From Bacteroidales bacterium (GTDB lineage Bacteria; Bacteroidota; Bacteroidia; Bacteroidales; UBA3663), in the NCBI GenBank assembly GCA_024694125.1, contig JAILKE010000081.1:1-55766 (forward strand): a DNA stretch of 55,766 nucleotides. The letters run 5' to 3'. The notes beneath the pieces were generated by a model. The model did not search any database and was not told the DNA's origin. It saw only the letters and a list, made by a program, of their open reading frames with translations. Positions 45,115-52,405 of this stretch are shown in pieces. A program made the position numbers and the translations under genes. Each line of letters opens with the position of its first letter. Position 1 is the first letter of the stretch.

Positions 45115-46866
45115 ATGTTAATGAATAAGCAGATATATACGCTTATCCTCTTTATCATGATCAACACCGGATTTTGCGCCTATGCACAGAGTCCGGTGTT
45201 GCCCGATTCAACCTTTTCGTATTGTGCACCGCTCCGGATGGAGCTGTTCCTGGCTGGTAACTTCGGCGAGTTGCGCAATAATCATTTCCATGCCGGTCTT
45301 GATTTCAAGACACAAGGAACCATCAATCATCCCGTTTATAGTTTTGCCGATGGATATGTATGTCGAGTAGGGGTTAATGCCTTGGGTTATGGCTTGACGG
45401 TTTATGTCCGACACCCGCAATTGGGTCTGACTTCGGTCTATGCCCATCTGAATTCCTTCAGCGACCAAATCAGTGAGAAACTGCGCCAACGGCAATCGGA
45501 GATGCAGGTCAATAATATACAGGCTACGTTTGCTCCGAGTGAGTTGCCTGTCAAGATGGGTGATGTCATAGCCAGAAGCGGTAATACCGGTAGTTCGGCA
45601 GGTCCTCATGTGCACTTCGAATTGCGAGACTGCAATGATGAAGATGATGAGTTTTACAATCCTATGCCATTCTTCCGCGACAGCATAGCCGATCACAAGC
45701 CACCGCGTGCCAGTCGCCTCTTCTTCTATCCATTGGGAGGAGTGATCAATGGACTCAAGGCACGTCAGTCGGCTTCGGTCATTGTTACCCAGTCAGGTCA
45801 ACGTACCATCAACAAGAGATTGACTGGTTGGGGTCGTGTCGGCGTGGGGCTCAAGGCCTTCGACTATATCGAGAACATGGGCAATACCTATGGCTTGTAT
45901 CGGGTGAGCCTTTTCGTTGATGATAGTCTTGTGTACCGATTCACGTGTGATAAGTTCCGCTACTCGGAGCGTCGTTATACCAATTCATTGACCGACTTCA
46001 GAGGTTGGGTCAATCAACGAGCAATGGTACAGAAGAGCTTTGTTGAGCCAGGTAATCATCTGCGCATGATAGACCAATCTTTGGGCGATGGTACCGTCGT
46101 GATAGATGAGGAGCGTAATTATGATTTCCGATATGAGCTTGAGGACTATCATGGCAATAAGAGCGAAGTATTCTTCCATATCAAGGGCAAGAAGAGTGCC
46201 TTGCCTGGCGACCCGTACAAGGGAGTGGCAGCAGGTACAATGCTCAGTAAAGGCATCTTGGTAAGGCACGATCAACCTCTGGAATTCGATTCGGCAGGTT
46301 TCCATATCAGTATGCCGGCAGGCAATATGTACGATGATACAGAATTGCCGTACAAGCGTACAGCACCGACAGATCCTAATATGCCGTGTGTGTCACCTGT
46401 CTATGCAGTGGGCAATACCAGTATGCCGCTTCACGATCATTATATGCTTACCATTCCGGTACCCAAGGCCTATGCCGACACATTGACTTGTCCCCGCCAA
46501 CTCTATGTATGGAACTTGCAGGGCGGCTATGTCGGTGGCGCCTACCGAGATGGAGCTATGCACGTCAAGTTGCTCGAGTTCGGCCGATTTGTCGTCCGCC
46601 GCGATACCTCCAAGCCGTCAGCCGTCATCGTCAGTATGACTTGGAATCGAGCACAAATCTCAGTATCTGACCGAGGCAGCGGAGTCGCGAGGTACAAGGT
46701 CTTCATCGATGACCAGTTCGTACCATTTGACTTGAATCGTTATGGCCGACGACTGGCGCGTCCACGTGATTTCGGTATCCAACGAGGCAAGATGCACGAT
46801 GTCCGTATCTGGGTACAAGATCATTGCGGCAATGAGAATGTCGTACACTACAAGAAGTTCTTCTAA
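45115..46866 (+). CDS. Secreted M23 family metallopeptidase
   Basis: 583 residues with a signal peptide ending near CAYAQS. The LytM-type domain spans about 45-190: NHFHAGLDFKTQG gives the zinc ligands His and Asp, and GPHVHFELRD the HxH motif. Such enzymes cut peptidoglycan cross-bridges or act on other Gly-rich peptides. An insert (about 125-145, SEKLRQRQSEMQVNNIQATF) breaks the domain. The remaining 390 residues are beta-rich, with KPSAVIVSMTWNRAQISVSD near the end, and probably form Ig-like domains. The start at 45115 has a second ATG two codons later. It is 54 bases ahead of the dipeptidase gene. Confidence 0.9.
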   Translation: MLMNKQIYTLILFIMINTGFCAYAQSPVLPDSTFSYCAPLRMELFLAGNFGELRNNHFHAGLDFKTQGTINHPVYSFADGYVCRVGVNALGYGLTVYVRHPQLGLTSVYAHLNSFSDQISEKLRQRQSEMQVNNIQATFAPSELPVKMGDVIARSGNTGSSAGPHVHFELRDCNDEDDEFYNPMPFFRDSIADHKPPRASRLFFYPLGGVINGLKARQSASVIVTQSGQRTINKRLTGWGRVGVGLKAFDYIENMGNTYGLYRVSLFVDDSLVYRFTCDKFRYSERRYTNSLTDFRGWVNQRAMVQKSFVEPGNHLRMIDQSLGDGTVVIDEERNYDFRYELEDYHGNKSEVFFHIKGKKSALPGDPYKGVAAGTMLSKGILVRHDQPLEFDSAGFHISMPAGNMYDDTELPYKRTAPTDPNMPCVSPVYAVGNTSMPLHDHYMLTIPVPKAYADTLTCPRQLYVWNLQGGYVGGAYRDGAMHVKLLEFGRFVVRRDTSKPSAVIVSMTWNRAQISVSDRGSGVARYKVFIDDQFVPFDLNRYGRRLARPRDFGIQRGKMHDVRIWVQDHCGNENVVHYKKFF

Positions 46867-46920
46867 TAGAAATATTCATCCAACTGGGGTGCATCCCGTG
46901 CCCCGATAACCTTATTACCT

Positions 46921-48621
46921 ATGCGCAACAACCTATTACGTATGCTCCCAATGGCTGCCGCCCTGCTCATAGCGCAGGATGGCGTGGCCTGTACCAATTT
47001 CCTGGTGGGCAAGAAGGCTTCGCAGACAGGATCTACGATGATCAGTTATGCGGCCGATAGCCACCAACTGTATGGCGAACTCTATTATACCCCCGCAGCC
47101 GATCATCCGGCAGGCGCCAAGCGTCAGGTGGTCGATTGGGACACCCAGCGTCCATTGGGCGAGATAGAAGAAGTGCCTCACACCTATCGTGTGGTGGGCA
47201 ATGTCAATGAGTGGCAGGTCACAGTGGCCGAGTCCACATGGGGAGGCGACCTGAGTCTGATGGATTCCACTGCGGTCATCGACTATGGTTCGCTCATCTA
47301 CATTGCTCTTGAGCGTTCCAAGACTGCCCGCGAGGCTATCGATGTAATGACCTCGCTCGTAGCCCGTTATGGTTATGCCAGTGAGGGTGAAACCTTTTCC
47401 ATCGGCGATCCCAACGAGGTTTGGGTAATGGATATGATAGCCAAGGGCCCAGGACGTACAGGTGCCGTGTGGGTAGCCCGTCGCATCCCAGACGATTGCA
47501 TCTCGGGTCACGCCAATCAGGCTCGCATACACCATTTTCCTCAGGGCAAGAAGCTCAACAAGAAGTTGAACCGCTATGAAGTGGGCGACAGCTGTATGTA
47601 TAGCGCCGATTTGATCAGCTTTGCCCGTGAGTGTGGCAAGTATCAGGGTGCTGACCGTGACTTCGACTTCGCCGCAACCTTCGGCGAGCAGGATTATATG
47701 GCTTACAGAGGTTGTGATGGCCGAGTATGGTCGTTCTTCAATCGTTATGCCAAGGGCATGGACCGCTATTTCCCCTTCGTAGATAAGCAGTGCAGTGCAC
47801 AGTGTCCACAGGATTCCATCTTGCCACTGTATGTCCGTCCGGACCGCAAACTGTCGCATCGAGACGTGCAGACAGCCATGCGCGACCACTTCGAGGGCAC
47901 CCCTTGGGATATGTCGCACGACGTCGGTGGAGGTCCCTTCCATTGCCCCTACCGTTGGCGTCCGATGACCTTCAAGGTCGATGGCCAGGAGTATCTGCAT
48001 GACCGCGCCGTCGCTACGCAGCAGACCGGCTTTGTCTTCGTAAGCGAGATGCGTGGTTGGTTGCCCCGAGAGGTGGGCGCCAAGACCTGGTTTGCCGTTG
48101 ATGATGCCAACACTGCCGTCTTCTGCCCGATATACAACAACATCCTCGAGGCACCAGAGTGTTTCCGCGTAGGTAACGGCGACCTGCTGACCTTCTCGTG
48201 GACTTCAGCCTTCTGGATGAACAACTGGATTGCTCAACAGGTCTATGCCCGATATGAGCCAATGATGGTCGATGTGAGCCGCGTGCGTGATGAACTCGAA
48301 AACCGATTTGACCAGCAGCAGGACAGCATCGACCAGCACGCTCTCAGTCTGATGAAGACCAATTCGGCCGATGTCACCCGCTTCCTCACGGAATATAGTG
48401 CCACCGAGAGCAATGCCGCTACTGCTCGCTACAAGGAACTGGGCATCTATCTGCTCGTCAAGTATATGGATGGCAACGTGAAACGTGAGGCCGAGGGCCG
48501 TCCAGGCGACTTCCTCCGCACACCCTACGGTGTGACTGCCAGTCCCGAGCATCCAGCATACAGCGACGACTTCTACCGTGCCATCGTTCAGCAGCGCGGT
48601 GATACTATCCGGGTGAAATAA
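46921..48621 (+). CDS. C69 family dipeptidase
   Basis: 566 residues. A secreted Ntn-hydrolase of the PepD/U34 family that splits dipeptides. The signal-peptide-like start (MLPMAAALLIAQDGVA) ends directly before CTNFLVGKKAS, so processing would expose Cys24 as the N-terminal nucleophile, as these enzymes require. Conserved parts include GSTMISYAADSHQLYGELY, VAESTWGGD and DPNEVWVMDMIAKG. It lies 54 bases after the M23 peptidase, suggesting a shared role in envelope peptide turnover. It ends at a strong terminator. Confidence 0.94.
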   Translation: MRNNLLRMLPMAAALLIAQDGVACTNFLVGKKASQTGSTMISYAADSHQLYGELYYTPAADHPAGAKRQVVDWDTQRPLGEIEEVPHTYRVVGNVNEWQVTVAESTWGGDLSLMDSTAVIDYGSLIYIALERSKTAREAIDVMTSLVARYGYASEGETFSIGDPNEVWVMDMIAKGPGRTGAVWVARRIPDDCISGHANQARIHHFPQGKKLNKKLNRYEVGDSCMYSADLISFARECGKYQGADRDFDFAATFGEQDYMAYRGCDGRVWSFFNRYAKGMDRYFPFVDKQCSAQCPQDSILPLYVRPDRKLSHRDVQTAMRDHFEGTPWDMSHDVGGGPFHCPYRWRPMTFKVDGQEYLHDRAVATQQTGFVFVSEMRGWLPREVGAKTWFAVDDANTAVFCPIYNNILEAPECFRVGNGDLLTFSWTSAFWMNNWIAQQVYARYEPMMVDVSRVRDELENRFDQQQDSIDQHALSLMKTNSADVTRFLTEYSATESNAATARYKELGIYLLVKYMDGNVKREAEGRPGDFLRTPYGVTASPEHPAYSDDFYRAIVQQRGDTIRVK

Positions 48622-48644
48622 CTCCACATACATAACTCCTAAAC

Positions 48645-48699
48645 GACCGACTGACAGCATTGCCGCAATTGCGATTTGAAGTCAGTCGGTCTTTTTTTT
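48645..48699 (+). terminator. Intrinsic terminator of the dipeptidase gene
   Basis: GACCGACTGAC pairs perfectly with GTCAGTCGGTC (48645-48655, 48681-48691), followed by eight T. Confidence 0.9.
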
Positions 48700-48773
48700 G
48701 TCCAATCAACGAAGTTGTAAGGTCCTCTGCGGTATCGGACAGGCAAAGGGTTGGAGATGCAGAGAGGATGTTC

Positions 48774-48828
48774 AGCGTAAGTGCAGAGTAAGTGAAATCA
48801 CTTACTTTTCACTTACGCAGGTCTTACA
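48774..48828. repeat. Palindromic array of five 11-mers (GTAAGTG/CACTTAC)
   Basis: Units start at 48774, 48785, 48796, 48807 and 48818. The first two carry GTAAGTG and the next two its complement, so GTAAGTGA and TCACTTAC (48788-48795 and 48798-48805) form a near-perfect palindrome. It is a relative of the element at 33473-33531. The 537-base gap from 48622 to 49158 holds only this array, the terminator and A/T-rich sequence. Confidence 0.85.
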
Positions 48829-49158
48829 CTGCGCTTGTTTTTGAGCTTGCCCGATGCAAGGGATATAATACCGACAGGCAAGGGGTGGCCTTGTCAGTGG
48901 ATATTGTATGCGGGTGGGAGGCGTGTGCGGATAGGTTTGGTTTAAAAAGCAGAAATTGCTCGTCTCACGACGAACAATTTCCTCATTACCTTAAATCTAA
49001 TACCATGAAAAACACGTTGCAAAGATAGACGTATTTTTCTGATTATGCAAATAGAAAGTTGTAAAAACTTTATTTTTATCATTTTTTAATACAAATCGGC
49101 ACAAAAATGTCAATTCCGATTGGCAAATATACCTATATTTGAGTATTTTATAGTCCTT

Positions 49159-50904
49159 TTACCCAATTGGTTGGCACTTCGTCATCAGCCAATTACGCAT
49201 TTTTTCGGGCAATTCGGGCGCCAGGGAACTATAGACCCACTGATTGTAATTATTGATCCAATCAATCTCGCCGCGGGTGAGCAATTTGAGGTCCAGACAG
49301 TGCGTGTCGAGGTAGCATAGCGTGAGCGTCTCGAGACATATATAGTCGCCAAATTCATTAGGTTGGCATGGAGTGGCCAATGGAGCTTGGTCCGATACGT
49401 TGTACGGCCGGACCAGTACACAGTTCTCGTGACGAATGCCGTAGCGACCTTCCAGGTAGATGGCTGGTTCATTGCTCATTACCATGCCGGGCAGAAGCGG
49501 TTGCGGGTTGTGCTGCATACGTACAGACTGCGGACCCTCGTGCACGCTGAGGTAGTGGCCCACGCCGTGGCTGGTGCCGTGCAGATAGGTCTTGCCGTCG
49601 CGCCACAGGTCCATACGGGCCAAGGCATCGAGTTGGTCGCCGCGTGTTCCAGCTGGGCATACAGCTTCGGCCAGACGGATATGCCCTTTGAGCACCAGCG
49701 TGTAGTCGTGTCGCATGGCGTCCGAAATATGGCCGATGCCGATGGTGCGGGTGATGTCGGTCGTTCCGTCCAGGTACTGTCCGCCGGTGTCGATCAGCAG
49801 CAGTCCGTTGCCCTGGATGGGGACGTCGGTCGCAGCGCAATTCTCGTAGTGCGGCATGGCGCCGTGGGCATTCCAGGCCACGATGGCAGGGAAGCTTTCC
49901 TCGCGGTACAGCGGCTTCTGGCTACGCAGGTCTATGAGCCGTTGTACACACTCCATCTCGGTAACCGGGGTCGAGGGTAGGGCGGGGGCCGATGCATCGG
50001 GCTCGATCAAGCCCAATCGTTGTTCCAGCCAATAGTAGAATTCGGTCATCACAATGCCGTCGCGGTGCATGGCAGCCCGTATGCCCTGTATCTCGGTCTC
50101 ATTCTTGATAGCCTTGAATACAGGAATTGGATTCAGTCGTTCCATCTCGTCGCACAGCATTGACGTGGGCGCCTCGTCGTACGGCGCAACCTTTACGCTT
50201 ATTCCGGACAGGTATTCCTCCACGGCAGGTGAGAGTTTGGCACGGTCCACATACAACGTGCAACCGTTGTGGCTGAGCAGTAGGTAACTGACAAAGACCG
50301 GCGTGCAGGGGATGTCCGATCCCCGCAGATTGAGCACCCAGGCAATTTCGTCCAGGCGGTACAATAGCAGTGTATCACACTGGGACAATATGCGAGCCAT
50401 CTTGCTCCGGGCACCCTCTCCGGCATATTGTTCAGGATATAGTTCGATGGGGGCCAATGGCAGCGAAGGGCGGTCCTCCCACAGGCGGTTGATCAGGTCA
50501 ATGTCCGTTGCGGTGGCTTGGGCCAGTTCCCGTGGTAACAGACTCTTGACGCCAGCCGTGTGCAGTGGGGCGGAGCTGGTTTGGGCCGATGTCTGTTGCA
50601 GGGAAGCCAACCACGTGGCAGGATCGGGGTCAATGCATAGTTTCATCAGTTGGACCGAAGTCCCTTGCAACTGTTCCGCACCGCTGATGAAGAACCGGCT
50701 GTCGGTCCATAGCCAGGCAGCCGTGGTGGTGACTATCACCGTGGCAACCTCGCCGCGGAAGCCCGTCAGCCACTCTATGCACTTCCAGTGCTCGGGCATA
50801 TATTCATTCTGGTGAGGATCGGTATTGTCGATGATGTAGGCATCGATTCCTTCGGATTGCATCTGCTGCCGCAGCAGCTCGATTCGATTACGGTAGTCTA
50901 TCAT
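49159..50904 (-). CDS. Xaa-Pro aminopeptidase (aminopeptidase P family, M24B)
   Basis: 581 residues from ATG 50904; the 13 extra residues of the longer frame read back into promoter sequence. Aminopeptidase P removes an N-terminal residue that precedes Pro. Two creatinase-like N-terminal domains (DAYIIDNTDPHQNEYMPEHW, then a second from about 160) come before the pita-bread domain. The five metal ligands are visible: two Asp in LLIDTGGQYLDGTTDITRT, His in HGTSHGVGHYLSVHEGP, and Glu in MVMSNEPAIYLEG and GIRHENCVLV. The three-domain length matches the eukaryote-like cytosolic form found in Bacteroidetes. Confidence 0.95.
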   Translation of the reverse strand: MIDYRNRIELLRQQMQSEGIDAYIIDNTDPHQNEYMPEHWKCIEWLTGFRGEVATVIVTTTAAWLWTDSRFFISGAEQLQGTSVQLMKLCIDPDPATWLASLQQTSAQTSSAPLHTAGVKSLLPRELAQATATDIDLINRLWEDRPSLPLAPIELYPEQYAGEGARSKMARILSQCDTLLLYRLDEIAWVLNLRGSDIPCTPVFVSYLLLSHNGCTLYVDRAKLSPAVEEYLSGISVKVAPYDEAPTSMLCDEMERLNPIPVFKAIKNETEIQGIRAAMHRDGIVMTEFYYWLEQRLGLIEPDASAPALPSTPVTEMECVQRLIDLRSQKPLYREESFPAIVAWNAHGAMPHYENCAATDVPIQGNGLLLIDTGGQYLDGTTDITRTIGIGHISDAMRHDYTLVLKGHIRLAEAVCPAGTRGDQLDALARMDLWRDGKTYLHGTSHGVGHYLSVHEGPQSVRMQHNPQPLLPGMVMSNEPAIYLEGRYGIRHENCVLVRPYNVSDQAPLATPCQPNEFGDYICLETLTLCYLDTHCLDLKLLTRGEIDWINNYNQWVYSSLAPELPEKMRNWLMTKCQPIG

Positions 50905-50940
50905 GTTCGTAGTGATTAATTTGAGTTCAAAAACGGTATG

Positions 50941-50948
50941 CAAAGATA
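50941..50948 (-). promoter_or_regulatory. Promoter -7 element of the aminopeptidase gene
   Basis: Minus-strand TATCTTTG lies 37 bases before the ATG. The nearest TTG is 22 bases upstream of it, slightly beyond the usual spacing. Confidence 0.55.
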
Positions 50949-51020
50949 ATTATAATTTGCAAAAATGGGCCAAGGTGCCCGATTTATATGCGTAATTAGT
51001 TAATTTTTTGCATATTTGTT

Positions 51021-51051
51021 TGGAAAATTGTGCAAAAACCCCTAACTTTGC
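51021..51051 (+). promoter_or_regulatory. Promoter of rpsU
   Basis: TTG at 51021-51023, 20 bases, TAACTTTG at 51044-51051. The leader to the ATG at 51155 is about 95 bases. Confidence 0.8.
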
Positions 51052-51083
51052 AACCGCTTATCAAAAGGATAGGCGACAGATGA

Positions 51084-51126
51084 TCCCAGGCCATTAGAAA
51101 TGGAGATGTAAAACAGGGGGCCGGGA
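51084..51126 (+). promoter_or_regulatory. Hairpin in the rpsU leader
   Basis: TCCCAGGCC (51084-51092) pairs with GGCCGGGA (51119-51126) as eight G/C-rich pairs with one bulged A, closing a 26-base loop. It ends 28 bases before the ATG. Ribosomal protein leaders often fold for autoregulation, but I do not recognise a described family. Confidence 0.5.
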
Positions 51127-51154
51127 GATTCTGACATTTAATAACCCGTACGAT

Positions 51155-51349
51155 ATGATCATTGTACCAGTTAAAGAAGGCGAAAACATCGAGCGTTGCC
51201 TGAAGAAATTCAAGCGTAAGTACGAGAAGACCGGCGTTGTCAAAGAGCTCCGTCGTCGTCAGCAGTTCGACGCACCTTCACAGGTTAACCGCCGTAAGAT
51301 GGAGCGTGCCGTCTATGTACAGCACCTCATCGAGCAGCAGGCCGACTAA
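51155..51349 (+). CDS. rpsU: 30S ribosomal protein S21
   Basis: 64 residues. bS21 binds the 30S platform near the anti-Shine-Dalgarno end of 16S rRNA. The sequence MIIVPVKEGENIERCLKKFK, then KYEKTGVVKELRRRQQFDAP, is typical for Bacteroidetes S21. Length is standard. The gene has its own promoter and a strong terminator. In this phylum bS21 helps hide the anti-Shine-Dalgarno sequence, which fits the absence of such sites at starts in this window. Confidence 0.97.
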   Translation: MIIVPVKEGENIERCLKKFKRKYEKTGVVKELRRRQQFDAPSQVNRRKMERAVYVQHLIEQQAD

Positions 51350-51366
51350 AAAGCGCCTCTTAAATT

Positions 51367-51426
51367 AAGGATTGTGCCACGGTATATTCTTTTCCTTTAG
51401 AGAGTGGTACAGTCCTTTTCTTTTTT
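51367..51426 (+). terminator. Intrinsic terminator of rpsU
   Basis: AAGGATTGTGCCAC pairs with GTGGTACAGTCCTT (14 bp, two G-U pairs), followed by TTTCTTTTTT. Confidence 0.85.
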
Positions 51427-51499
51427 CGCCAACGAGCGAGGCAATCTGTGCCGCAGCCAGATTGTCTGTATATATATAAACCACTTTTATGTTGCTACT

Positions 51500-52330
51500 A
51501 TGAAATACGCTTCACTACTGTCGTTTATATTGGTCACTTTACTGTTCGGTAGTTGCGTTTCGCGCGAGCATTATATCCTTTTTCAGGATGCTGACGACTA
51601 CCAGGATGCCAAGCGCATAGCCACCACTTACGATATCCGCATTCAAGCCGACGATCAGTTGGCCATCTCCATTGCGTCCAAGGATAAGGAGCTGGTTGAC
51701 GTGTTCAATAACCAGACACTGATAGGCAATGGCGGGAGCCAGGGCCAGTATGGCTACACCTCGTCCTCGCATGGTAACAATGCATTGGGTAGTAGCAATA
51801 GTTTGCAGGGTTTTCACGTTGATAATGAAGGATATATAGAGTTTCCCATCCTGGGCCGTATCTACGTCGAGGGCAAGTCCCGCCGAGAGGTGGCCGAAGA
51901 CCTGCAGACCCGCCTGCGAGACGGACAGTACGTCAATGATGCTGTGGTCAATGTGGAACTGCTTTCCTTCCACGTCGTCGTGATACGTGGCAACGAGGGC
52001 AAGGTGCTCACCATCGGCAAGGACCGTTGCACCGTCATCGAGGCCATCACCATGGCAGGCGGTTTCCAGAATGGCAATGACCGTCGGGATATACTGGTGG
52101 TGCGCGAGGAGAACGGCGAACTGTGGACCTACCGCATCGACTTCACGATGTTGAGCAATTTGGTCAATTCTCCTGTCTATTACCTGCAGCAGAACGATAT
52201 CATCTACATCGAACCAGCCGGTGCACAGCAGATTGAGGAGAGTTCGGCCTACCGTTATCTCACGGCCTTCTCTTCCATCATGGCTTTCGTCGTCTCGATG
52301 GGTGCCATCTTCTTGTCTATCAATAAGTGA
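51500..52330 (+). CDS. Polysaccharide export lipoprotein, Wza type (module 2)
   Basis: 276 residues from ATG 51500, which gives a signal peptide with lipobox LFGSC; the longer frame from 51404 overlaps the rpsU terminator and is rejected. The Poly_export domain starts IQADDQLAISIASKDKELVD. A Gly/Ser/Asn-rich loop (YGYTSSSHGNNALGSSNS) interrupts it. VDNEGYIEFPILGRIYVEGK and the SLBB part (VVIRGNEGKVLTIGKDRCTV) follow. YYLQQNDIIYIEPAG and a C-terminal hydrophobic helix match the protein at 40309. Its Wzc partner starts 75 bases downstream. Confidence 0.93.
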   Translation: MKYASLLSFILVTLLFGSCVSREHYILFQDADDYQDAKRIATTYDIRIQADDQLAISIASKDKELVDVFNNQTLIGNGGSQGQYGYTSSSHGNNALGSSNSLQGFHVDNEGYIEFPILGRIYVEGKSRREVAEDLQTRLRDGQYVNDAVVNVELLSFHVVVIRGNEGKVLTIGKDRCTVIEAITMAGGFQNGNDRRDILVVREENGELWTYRIDFTMLSNLVNSPVYYLQQNDIIYIEPAGAQQIEESSAYRYLTAFSSIMAFVVSMGAIFLSINK

Positions 52331-52405
52331 TTATAATCCGATGCCCGTTCGCTTCCCTGCCGGGTAGCAGACGGCATCGTCGCTATATTTCAATGCCGAT
52401 ACAGT

